Positions 1 through 6,582 of a stretch of DNA of 11,870 nucleotides are shown one piece after another. The position numbers were made by a program, and so were the translations under genes. Positions within the stretch are counted from its first letter, which is position 1; each line of letters opens with the position of its first letter. Source of the DNA: DAONJL01 sp035405645 [NCBI: bacterium] (GTDB taxonomy: Bacteria > JAGOBX01 > DAONJL01); contig DAONJL010000068.1 of assembly GCA_035405645.1 (NCBI GenBank), positions 1-11,870 on the forward strand, read 5' to 3'. The notes beneath the pieces were generated by a model. The model was not told where the DNA came from and did no database searches. It saw nothing but the letters and a program-made list of their open reading frames with translations.

Positions 1-2539
1 CATTAATTAATTTAGAATATTTAAAAATAGAAAAAGTAAATTTTGCCATCAAACCCTGCAAAGTTTTCATATCGATATTATAATCAAAAAAATTATTCTT
101 ATTTTTATCAGTTGATAATATTTCTTCAAAAATATCCCAAACATCTTTACCTGAAATATATTCAACACAATTTTTATTAAATCTTTTAATAAAATTCAAT
201 TCAAAATCAGAAAAATGAATTAAATCAGGAAATGGTTTAATTTTGATATTTATCGGGACAAAAATAGGAATTGTTTCTTCAGAAATTAATTTAAATCCTG
301 AATTAATATTTTTAAAATTATTATTTTTGATTTCATTTATGTAATCAATAATATTTATACTTGAAACTCTAGAATTTAAATAATTAATTCTTTCAATAAC
401 TTTTAAATAAAACTTATCAAAATTTTTAGAAGATAAAATCTCTTTTATATCATCAAGATTATTTATTTCTTTTAATCTTAAATCAGAACAATAAATTAAA
501 TTTTCTTTATCGAATTTAAAAAAATAAACAATAGAATCATTTTTGACAGCATTTCTATTTATTCTGCCAGCAAATTGTTCTTCTGAATCGAGAATAGACA
601 TATCTTTAAAACCAATATCAAAATCAATATCAACCCCTGCTTCAATTACTTGTGTTGAAATTAATAAAATCTTTTTATTTTTAAATTTATTCAATTGATA
701 TATAACTTCTTTTCGTCGTGGTTCAAGAATTGTTCCAGATAAAACAAAAATATCATAACCATTATTAATAAAGAGATTTCTGGCTTCTTTATAAAAATCA
801 CCAGCAGTTTTTTTAATAATAAATTCAATAAGTGTATTTACTGAATTATTTTTTTTATAATACTCTTCTGATTTCTCAAAAACAATTTCAACTAAATTTT
901 TTAAATCAATATTTTGATTCAAAAAGGAAAAATCAAAATTTATACGTTCTTTAAAATTTGGATTATTAAAATACTTTGTTTTATCAGAAACAAGTGAAAC
1001 AAAATTTCTATTTAATTGATAATTGCCATTTAGATTAAGCAAAATCTTATCAATTTTTGGTAAAGTAGCAGACATAACAATAAAAACAATATTTAAAAAT
1101 TCGGAATAAACTTGTAAAAATAAATTTACTTTATCCCATTGATTAGGATTATAAGATTGAATTTCATCAATAATAACAATAGAATTAGCCAATCTATGCA
1201 AAATATAATTTGTCTCTTTTGAGTTAGATTTTAAAATATCAAAAAAAGTTATGTGAGACAATAATGTAATAGGATAATTAAGAAATAAATAATCAATATA
1301 ATCGAATTTAAGAGATTCATAATTTTCACTATTTTTTATATGCAAACCTGTTTTTGAATGAAAATCAATTATTTCATTTTGTGATAAATCAAAAGTGTTT
1401 AACATAGATGTAAATGTTTGAGTTATTAAAGTTGTAAATGGTAAAACATAAAATATTTTTTTTAATTCTTTGCGTTTTTGTAATAGTTCAGCAATACATA
1501 AAAAAGCTAAATTTGTTTTACCACTTCCAGTTGGCGCTTCTATATAAAATAAATTGTTATTATAATTTTCTTTAATATTATTTTTAATTTCAATTGCAAG
1601 ATTTTCTCTTAATAAATTTAAATTTTTTAATGATTTTTCAGAAAGATTATTAAAGTTATTAAATTCAGTTTTATCTTTTAAATTTTTATTATATTCCTTT
1701 TTGAAATAAAAATTATTATACATTTTATCTTTCAATTCATCAGATAATATTCCAAAATCTCTAATCAAAATTTCATTATTTATTGAATTCATATAATTAA
1801 ATGTAGCATAATAATCACAAGCAGTTAAAAGAGAATAATTTAATTTGGTTAGAAAAAATAAAATAAAGCCAGTTTCATCAGGCAATGATTGAATCAGTTT
1901 AGGTTCATTAAAAATTTTATTTAAATTTTTATAGTAATTTATTATATTTATTGTTTGTAAATATTTTTTTAAACAATCATTATCATCAGGAAATTTTTTT
2001 TCCTCATTAAAATTACTTAAATACGGAGAATGATGACGATTTATAGATAAACACATTAGAAAAAGGAAATAAGAACAAATAAAATTATCAGAACTATTTA
2101 TATTATTTAATTTTTCAATCGAATGATGCCAAAAAAGAAAAGCACTTAATGTAGAATGCTCTGTTCCTAAATTATTATTTTCTTTTTTAAAAAATTTATT
2201 CTTCATTTTTTCGCATTGAAAATTTTCATTAATTTTGCCTGAATCGTGAAAAAAAATTGCTTCGAAGAAAATTTGTTTTATTATATTCGCTGTTTTTTCA
2301 CTGATATAATTTTCATTATTTATTTTTATACTTTTTATTGCATTATCGATTAAATATTCTAATTGATGTGCTTCAATAATTGAAAAAAAATATTTTAAAA
2401 CTAATTGAATGTGTTCATTTAATTTTTCTGGTTTTTTGTTATTTGAAATGTGTGCAAAATAATTGTCGCTAATTTGAAATTTAAAATTAGCAAATTCTTT
2501 AAATGTTTTTAATTTAAAAGAGTTGGATAATTTTATCAT
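1..2539 (-). CDS. cas3: Cas3 HD nuclease-helicase of type I-B CRISPR (3' end outside window)
   Basis: This is the nuclease-helicase that Cascade recruits to the R-loop, where it nicks and then processively degrades target DNA. The frame is open from ATG 2539 to base 1, giving 846 complete codons with no stop, so the C-terminus is missing. The N-terminal HD domain shows H30, H43, the HDxGK motif at H98-D99-K102, H128 and H169-H170. The superfamily 2 helicase follows: Walker A APTGSGKT at 335-342, Walker B DEIQ at 458-461, SAT at 490-492, a motif-V-like STQVIEAGVDID stretch and motif VI QFAGRINR from 655. All key residues are present, so it looks active. The start overlaps the end of cas5 by 26 bases and has no obvious Shine-Dalgarno, which suggests translational coupling. 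The HD-then-helicase order is the usual fused form. The subtype call rests on the neighbouring cas8b, cas7 and cas5. Confidence 0.96.
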   Translation of the reverse strand, partial: MIKLSNSFKLKTFKEFANFKFQISDNYFAHISNNKKPEKLNEHIQLVLKYFFSIIEAHQLEYLIDNAIKSIKINNENYISEKTANIIKQIFFEAIFFHDSGKINENFQCEKMKNKFFKKENNNLGTEHSTLSAFLFWHHSIEKLNNINSSDNFICSYFLFLMCLSINRHHSPYLSNFNEEKKFPDDNDCLKKYLQTINIINYYKNLNKIFNEPKLIQSLPDETGFILFFLTKLNYSLLTACDYYATFNYMNSINNEILIRDFGILSDELKDKMYNNFYFKKEYNKNLKDKTEFNNFNNLSEKSLKNLNLLRENLAIEIKNNIKENYNNNLFYIEAPTGSGKTNLAFLCIAELLQKRKELKKIFYVLPFTTLITQTFTSMLNTFDLSQNEIIDFHSKTGLHIKNSENYESLKFDYIDYLFLNYPITLLSHITFFDILKSNSKETNYILHRLANSIVIIDEIQSYNPNQWDKVNLFLQVYSEFLNIVFIVMSATLPKIDKILLNLNGNYQLNRNFVSLVSDKTKYFNNPNFKERINFDFSFLNQNIDLKNLVEIVFEKSEEYYKKNNSVNTLIEFIIKKTAGDFYKEARNLFINNGYDIFVLSGTILEPRRKEVIYQLNKFKNKKILLISTQVIEAGVDIDFDIGFKDMSILDSEEQFAGRINRNAVKNDSIVYFFKFDKENLIYCSDLRLKEINNLDDIKEILSSKNFDKFYLKVIERINYLNSRVSSINIIDYINEIKNNNFKNINSGFKLISEETIPIFVPINIKIKPFPDLIHFSDFELNFIKRFNKNCVEYISGKDVWDIFEEILSTDKNKNNFFDYNIDMKTLQGLMAKFTFSIFKYSKLIN

Positions 2540-3299
2540 TAATTTTATAGAGATTCTTTATTTTATAGTCTTTATTAAAAATCGAATTGGTATAAACAAA
2601 TTCTTCATAATCATATCTTTTCAATTTTTCATTAAAACCAATTGGTAATCTCTCAAAAATAATAAAAGTTGTAATATTATTTTGTTGTTTTTGCTTTGAT
2701 TTTAACAAATTAAAAATATCAAAATAATTTTGTGTTATTTGTCCAGAAGTATTATCTTTTATTTTTTTTTCTTTAATAAAAATTGAATCAATTTGATAGT
2801 CAATATCAAAATTAAATTCACTTACAGAATATTCTTGAAAATTATCCCACCATAAAGAAAAATCATTTTTACCCATATATGGTAAAAATACAGCAGTTTG
2901 ACTTTTTAGATTATTATAAATTTTTTCAAATTCTGGATGTTCATTTGCAATAAAAATTCTATACTTTGGTTTAATTATTGTTTGTTCTTCTATAATCAAA
3001 TTTCCACCTTCTTCTTTGCTTGCATAACCAAGGCTATTATTGTATCTAATTATTGTTTTTTGAAATGCCGTTTTTTCCATATCAAGTGGTTTTATTCCTA
3101 TTTTTAAATTTTTTAATTTAGAATAATAATCAGGAAATATATTATTTTCAAAATAACCTGATAAACCAATAATAGCACCTAAAATACCTAATATTGCTGG
3201 TTTATGAATACAATTAAAAGTTATATAAACAATTTCATTTGTATCTGGTTTCTTAAAAAATCCAAATTCTGATTGTATATCAACTGATATTATTTTCAT
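2514..3299 (-). CDS. cas5: Cas5, type I-B Cascade subunit
   Basis: Cas5 is a RAMP-fold subunit that caps the Cascade backbone and holds the 5' handle of the crRNA next to Cas8. The 261-residue length fits the family. The N-terminus (MKIISVDIQSEFGFFKKPDT) is the first strand of the RAMP fold. It is followed by the family-typical hydrophobic glycine segment HKPAILGILGAIIGLSG at about residues 32-48, matching the P-x-x-x-x-G-L-x-x-A-x-x-G pattern of type I-B Cas5. The C-terminal half, with FERLPIGFNEKLKRYDYEEF, also fits. It lies 28 bases downstream of cas7 and overlaps cas3 by 26 bases, so it is inside the operon. No Shine-Dalgarno is visible before the ATG. Identification rests on the N-terminal pattern and on its position between cas7 and cas3; the Cas5t/Cas5h sub-label cannot be settled by eye. 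Confidence 0.9.
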   Translation of the reverse strand: MKIISVDIQSEFGFFKKPDTNEIVYITFNCIHKPAILGILGAIIGLSGYFENNIFPDYYSKLKNLKIGIKPLDMEKTAFQKTIIRYNNSLGYASKEEGGNLIIEEQTIIKPKYRIFIANEHPEFEKIYNNLKSQTAVFLPYMGKNDFSLWWDNFQEYSVSEFNFDIDYQIDSIFIKEKKIKDNTSGQITQNYFDIFNLLKSKQKQQNNITTFIIFERLPIGFNEKLKRYDYEEFVYTNSIFNKDYKIKNLYKINDKIIQLF

Positions 3300-3327
3300 A
3301 ATTAATTTTATTTATTAAAAAATTTAT

Positions 3328-4380
3328 TTAATCTTTCTTAATATTATTAAATTTATATAAATCATATTTCTTAACTTTTGCATTATTTCCAAATTTATCC
3401 AAACCAATGATAGTTGTTGTTAGTTTATTATAGTAAATTTCAATATTATCAATTTTTTCTTTAACATTTTCTAATAATTCAAATACTTTTGACAAATCAA
3501 TATTAACTATTTCATTATTCCGATTTATTGTGATTAATTCAGTAAAATTAGGTAAAACAATCTTTTCTTTTTCATAAAGTTCAACCCATAATAATAATTC
3601 ATTTTCAGTGCCTGCTTTTGAAGCAGAATCATAATAAGTTGCACCATATAAAAATCCCTCTTTTAATTTTATAATATCATCTTCTGTTAATTTTGGAAAT
3701 TGGTTATTCGTTTCTATGCTTGTGCTTGATATCAAATCATTTTTTTCTTCGTTTAAATTCGTTATTAAATTACATATTGCTTCTAAATTAAAAGGATTTA
3801 TAGAAAAATGATGAACATAATGTCCTTCTCTTAGTTTAGATTGAGAGCCTAATGTAGTCATTGCTTTCTCACTACCTTCTTGTTCGCCAGGATTTCTAAA
3901 TGGTGACATTATTTGCTCAGTATATATTTGATTTTCTGGAAATCTATTAACACCATGATTTATTTGAACAGGTCCATGAATTGAAATATTAATTTTATTT
4001 TTTTGATCGGCATAAGTAGCACCAAATAATCTTATATCAATACATTCTAATAATTTCTGTAATCTTTTAATTTTATTTTTTTTATCATCATTTTTATCCC
4101 TCTTATTTGATAAATTACTAAATAATTTATCAAATATTTCATCAATACTTAATGGATTCAATTCTTCATTTAATCTTTTCCAAAAAAATATTTTTTCATT
4201 ACTATAATTTTTAACTAAATAATTTCTCACAGTCCATTTTAATGCTTTATCAGTAGCATAAACAATTCCATCAGGTAAAGTTCGTGGTTGGTGCGTAAAA
4301 TCAGCATTATAATTTGAATTTATTGCTTTAATAATTACGCAACCATATACTCTCTTTTTAAATTCTTTTTTTTCATTCAT
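3328..4380 (-). CDS. cas7: Cas7 (Csh2-like), backbone subunit of type I-B Cascade
   Basis: Cas7 polymerises along the crRNA spacer to form the Cascade backbone. The 350-residue protein opens with KRVYGCVIIKAINSNYNADF followed by THQPRTLPDGIVYATDKALK, a recognisable start of the type I-B Cas7/Csh2 group (the TM1801 type). A central HGPVQINHGVNRF stretch at about residue 135, then the TTLGSQSKLREGHYVHHFSI segment, is also typical of this family. The start codon lies inside the end of cas8b (8-base overlap) and is preceded by GAGGAGG at a 9-base distance, so it has strong initiation of its own. That fits the need for several Cas7 copies per complex. The low-complexity Lys/Asn-rich stretch at about residues 93-105 is probably an exposed loop. 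Confidence 0.93.
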   Translation of the reverse strand: MNEKKEFKKRVYGCVIIKAINSNYNADFTHQPRTLPDGIVYATDKALKWTVRNYLVKNYSNEKIFFWKRLNEELNPLSIDEIFDKLFSNLSNKRDKNDDKKNKIKRLQKLLECIDIRLFGATYADQKNKINISIHGPVQINHGVNRFPENQIYTEQIMSPFRNPGEQEGSEKAMTTLGSQSKLREGHYVHHFSINPFNLEAICNLITNLNEEKNDLISSTSIETNNQFPKLTEDDIIKLKEGFLYGATYYDSASKAGTENELLLWVELYEKEKIVLPNFTELITINRNNEIVNIDLSKVFELLENVKEKIDNIEIYYNKLTTTIIGLDKFGNNAKVKKYDLYKFNNIKKD

Positions 4381-4783
4381 CTTTTTTATCCTCCTCTATT
4401 GTTTTTTCATAAATTACAGATTTAGCAAAATAACCACATAATATAAATGGCATTAATTCTTGTATTTTTTTTTCAGGAATATAAGCAAGAATTTGTGCTG
4501 CTAATCGTTCAAATCTACCTTTCGCTTTTCCATACCATTCTAAATTATGTTTATATTTATTTATTGTTTTTATTATTGTTTCTTTAAATAAATTTATTTC
4601 TGTTTTTTGAATAAAAGGTTCTAACAAAGCATGTGTTTTATTTGATGTTTCTGACTGGTCTAATAAATAGTATATTATTTGCCCAGCAGCAAATGCAAAT
4701 TCTTCATCACTTTCTATTTGATTATTATCATTATTTGCAATTGCTTTTGTTTTTTCTACTAATTCTGGTAATTTATTTGGCAT
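4373..4783 (-). CDS. cas11b: Cas11b small subunit translated from inside cas8b
   Basis: This is an in-frame internal ORF of cas8b beginning at Met514 and ending at the same stop, encoding 136 residues. The product would be the all-helical small subunit that binds in several copies along the Cas7 backbone and stabilises the R-loop. A GGAGG at 4791-4795 stands 7 bases before the ATG, one of the best ribosome sites in this AT-rich window, whereas cas8b itself has none. The encoded peptide begins MPNKLPELVEKTKAIANND and continues with three to four predicted amphipathic helices (FAFAAGQIIYYLL, HALLEPFIQKTEINLFKETI, RFERLAAQILAYI). Independent translation of Cas11 from type I-B, I-C and I-D large-subunit genes is established knowledge. 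That it happens here is inferred from the ribosome site and boundary. Confidence 0.82.
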   Translation of the reverse strand: MPNKLPELVEKTKAIANNDNNQIESDEEFAFAAGQIIYYLLDQSETSNKTHALLEPFIQKTEINLFKETIIKTINKYKHNLEWYGKAKGRFERLAAQILAYIPEKKIQELMPFILCGYFAKSVIYEKTIEEDKKDE

Positions 4784-6322
4784 ATAAAAACCTCCAAAAT
4801 TTTTATTTGTTTTGTCAAAATGATGGTTTATACTTAGATATATATTTAGTTTTTCTTTAATTGAATACCCTTTTGTATGTTTATTATATTCATATTCATC
4901 AGATTTAATATCAGCAAAAATAGATGTCAAAATTATGTCTTTTAACATTTGTGCTGTTATTGCTTCTGTCCTCGATTTATAGATATAATCATATATTGCT
5001 TTTCGATATTTATAAATGTTATTTAATATTGCAGAAGAAATTATATAAGTTCGGTTAATATCTTCAAAATAATAAGTAAAATAATTACCTTCTTTTTTTT
5101 CAATAACTAATGAATTATTAAATATTTTTCCAATAACTATTCTTTCAAAATCAAATATAGTTTTTATTTCAATAGGAAGATTATCATTTATACCAAAAAA
5201 ATCATAAATATTCATATCAGATAAAGCATAACGAAAACAAGAAACATAATCAAAATCAACTATATTATCTTTAAAAAAATAAAACAAATAATAATTATTT
5301 AAATCTTGAACTTTTTCTTTTTCTAATAATTGTTTGATAATCTCAGAATATTTTAATTTACCTTTATTAAAAAAATTAAATATTTTGATTACTCTGCTAT
5401 TTAATTCTTCTTTATCTATGAATATTGGTAATGGATTAGGCAATTTTTTATTTTTTAATAATTTTCTAAATTTTTGTAAGTTATCTAAATGATTGTATTT
5501 TATTAAATTGTTAACATTAAATAATGCTGTGCGATGTTGTAAAAACAATTTTTTACTATTATCACCATTATAAAAACTCGATAATCCGTAAAGTTCGTTA
5601 TTATAGATTTCATTATAATCTTTTTTAACAAAAATCTCTTTTTGAAAATATCTATTTGACGCATCAATTAAAATCTCTTTATCAACTTTAAAATTAATCC
5701 AGATAATAGAATCAAGTAAAGAGCCATTAAATTTATCATTCACTAAATATAAATCTGGAACTATTTTTACTTTTTCAAATAATATTTCTTTTAATTTTTT
5801 ATTTATAAAATTTTTTATTTTTTCAATTTGTTTAATTTTATCTTTTTCTCTTTCTTTATCATAATAATCATCAATTATTTGATTATAATATTCTTTTGAT
5901 TTCTCTAAAATAAAATTTATTTTTTCATCAAATATTTTAATAATATAATTTTTAAAACTTTCACTATTAAATTCTGATTTTGCTTTAACTTTAATTTCAT
6001 TAATATTCGCTTTATCAGTTGTATTTGAGGTGGCAAATAATTTAAAATAAAAAGTATAGGTATTAATTGAAAATATTTTTTTATGTCCAATACATTTATT
6101 TGTATCAATTACTTTTGATTTTTCTTCTTGAGATATTAGACTTGTGATAAAAGTATTTTCATTTGCTGAAGCATTTTCTCTTAAATAAGCAAATTGAATC
6201 TCATAATTTTCGTTATCTTTTAAATCAATTAAAATATGTAGCCCCTTTTTAGCAGTTCCTTCAAATATTTCTGGTATATCATTTTCTAAAAAATCAATAT
6301 AATTAATAATTTCAGTTATCAT
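4373..6322 (-). CDS. cas8b: Cas8b (TM1802/Csh1-like), large subunit of type I-B Cascade
   Basis: Cas8b is the large Cascade subunit that recognises the PAM and, through its C-terminal helical part, contributes to the complex belly. It has 649 residues, in the usual range for the TM1802/Csh1 group. The N-terminus reads MITEIINYIDFLENDIPEIF, a typical opening. The centre is Lys/Ile/Asn-rich and poorly conserved. The C-terminal third includes MLKDIILTSIFADIK, SINHHFDKTNKNFGGFYM and a helical tail with FAFAAGQIIYYLL and WYGKAKGRFERLAAQILAYI, matching Cas8b C-terminal regions. I see no CxxC zinc finger. The start at 6322 is the only sensible one, because the frame upstream meets a stop at 6341-6343 with no other start codon between. 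It has no Shine-Dalgarno and sits a few bases after a strong promoter. It overlaps cas7 by 8 bases. The family call relies mainly on the termini and on gene order. Confidence 0.9.
   Translation of the reverse strand: MITEIINYIDFLENDIPEIFEGTAKKGLHILIDLKDNENYEIQFAYLRENASANENTFITSLISQEEKSKVIDTNKCIGHKKIFSINTYTFYFKLFATSNTTDKANINEIKVKAKSEFNSESFKNYIIKIFDEKINFILEKSKEYYNQIIDDYYDKEREKDKIKQIEKIKNFINKKLKEILFEKVKIVPDLYLVNDKFNGSLLDSIIWINFKVDKEILIDASNRYFQKEIFVKKDYNEIYNNELYGLSSFYNGDNSKKLFLQHRTALFNVNNLIKYNHLDNLQKFRKLLKNKKLPNPLPIFIDKEELNSRVIKIFNFFNKGKLKYSEIIKQLLEKEKVQDLNNYYLFYFFKDNIVDFDYVSCFRYALSDMNIYDFFGINDNLPIEIKTIFDFERIVIGKIFNNSLVIEKKEGNYFTYYFEDINRTYIISSAILNNIYKYRKAIYDYIYKSRTEAITAQMLKDIILTSIFADIKSDEYEYNKHTKGYSIKEKLNIYLSINHHFDKTNKNFGGFYMPNKLPELVEKTKAIANNDNNQIESDEEFAFAAGQIIYYLLDQSETSNKTHALLEPFIQKTEINLFKETIIKTINKYKHNLEWYGKAKGRFERLAAQILAYIPEKKIQELMPFILCGYFAKSVIYEKTIEEDKKDE
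4390..4394 (-). promoter_or_regulatory. Strong Shine-Dalgarno of cas7 inside the end of cas8b
   Basis: GGAGG on the minus strand lies 9 bases before the cas7 ATG at 4380. It sits within the last codons of cas8b and fixes the cas7 start. Of the ORFs starting at 6322, 3299 and 2539, none has such a site, so cas7 and the internal small-subunit start are the two efficient initiation points visible in this operon. Confidence 0.85.
4791..4795 (-). promoter_or_regulatory. Internal Shine-Dalgarno for Cas11b
   Basis: GGAGG, read on the minus strand, is spaced 7 bases from ATG 4783. It is encoded by the Gly510-Gly511 codons of Cas8b in the GGFYM segment. Glycine codons in this genome could easily avoid GGAGG (GGT and GGA are both common), so the site looks maintained for initiation. 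Confidence 0.85.
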
Positions 6323-6332
6323 TATAAAAAAT

Positions 6333-6362
6333 ATAATATATTAATGAAATTTTATCTGTCAA
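6333..6362 (-). promoter_or_regulatory. Probable housekeeping-sigma promoter of the cas8b-cas7-cas5-cas3 operon
   Basis: A perfect -35 box TTGACA (6357-6362) is followed by a -10 region TATATTAT. TATATT at 6335-6340 gives a 16-base spacer, and TATTAT at 6333-6338 gives 18. Transcription would start near 6326-6328, only a few bases before the cas8b ATG at 6322, so the message would be leaderless or nearly so. That agrees with the absence of a Shine-Dalgarno. The -35 box lies within one copy of a direct repeat, which could be an operator. Confidence 0.65.
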
Positions 6363-6399
6363 GAAAATTTAAAAATTTTTTAAATAAATTTATCTGTCA
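6350..6399 (-). repeat. Direct repeat pair TGACAGATAAA upstream of cas8b
   Basis: On the minus strand TGACAGATAAA occurs at 6389-6399 and again at 6351-6361, a 38-base period. Similarity continues for about 9 more bases in each copy with one gap and two mismatches. The proximal copy forms the end of the -35 box of the cas8b promoter. The 27 bases between the cores are almost pure A and T and include a self-complementary AAATTT-rich stretch. Possible readings are a paired operator for a regulator of the cas operon, or two degenerate repeat halves flanking a spacer-like segment. Confidence 0.5.
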
Positions 6400-6433
6400 T
6401 CTTCTTTATTTTTTTGTTTTCTTTTTAATTCAT

Positions 6434-6514
6434 TTAAGTAATCATATTTTTATTTTTCTCAATAATAATTATAGAAAGTGTCAGGGACAATATCAGTAGC
6501 ATTTGACCGGGCAA
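6434..6514 (-). CDS. Candidate 26-aa hydrophobic peptide in the cas6-cas8 gap
   Basis: I do not recognise this ORF. It begins with TTG at 6514, 9 bases after a GAGG Shine-Dalgarno (6524-6527), and ends TAA at 6434-6436, giving 26 residues. An in-frame ATG at 6502 would give 22. The peptide is a short polar start (PGQ), then MLLILSLTLSIIII, which is long enough for most of a membrane span, then a charged tail EKNKNMIT. This is the shape of small membrane toxins of type I toxin-antitoxin pairs. An extended -10 element (6566-6574) stands about 45 bases upstream. A stem-loop (6480-6524) encloses the start codon, which would modulate initiation. The first half is about 50% G+C, unlike the genome, so it may be acquired. 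It could also be a chance ORF across a mobile-element remnant. Confidence is therefore low to moderate. Confidence 0.38.
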   Translation of the reverse strand: MPGQMLLILSLTLSIIIIEKNKNMIT

Positions 6515-6524
6515 TAGTCCCGAC
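6480..6524. repeat. GC-rich stem-loop in the cas6-cas8 gap
   Basis: GTCAGGGAC (6480-6488) pairs with GTCCCGAC (6517-6524), making 8 base pairs with one bulged base and a 28-base loop. By my count the stretch 6480-6527 is about 52% G+C, in surroundings near 15-20%. It is not followed by a T-run in either direction, so it is a poor intrinsic terminator. The GTGTCAGGGAC end resembles motifs I associate with REP or IS200-type element ends, from memory only. It may be a small mobile remnant, a structured RNA, or both. Confidence 0.5.
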
Positions 6525-6557
6525 CTCAATAAAAAATTTTTGATATTTTATTAAGTT

Positions 6558-6582
6558 GTTTCAAAATTATATCATTTTCAAC
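6558..6582 (-). repeat. Solitary CRISPR-repeat-like sequence directly after cas6
   Basis: On the minus strand these 25 bases begin GTTGAAAAT immediately after the cas6 stop codon and end ATTTTGAAAC. They have the GTT...GAAAC ends common in bacterial type I-B repeats, with a weak AAAAT/ATTTT stem inside. The organism's real repeat is not in the window, so this is a resemblance in form only. Only one clear copy is seen. Confidence 0.35.
6566..6574 (-). promoter_or_regulatory. Extended -10 promoter for the small ORF in the gap
   Basis: TGATATAAT on the minus strand is an exact extended -10 element (TGnTATAAT). No good -35 box is found 16-18 bases upstream, where the end of cas6 lies, but extended -10 promoters do not need one. 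Transcription would start near 6559 and give a leader of about 45 bases before the TTG at 6514. Confidence 0.45.

Noticed and set aside
4633-4860. Plus-strand ORF of 75 codons
   Set aside because: It lies antisense within cas8b, its hydrophobic low-complexity content is that of an opposite-strand shadow of an AT-rich gene, and it has no ribosome site or family resemblance.
5917-6108. 63-codon minus-strand ORF in another frame of cas8b
   Set aside because: It is fully inside cas8b, composed of Ile/Leu/Lys low-complexity sequence, and lacks a ribosome site.
6480-6540. Intrinsic terminator at the GC-rich hairpin
   Set aside because: There is no U-run directly after the stem in either direction; on the plus strand the T-run begins well after the stem and follows an A-run, and the loop of 28 bases is too large.
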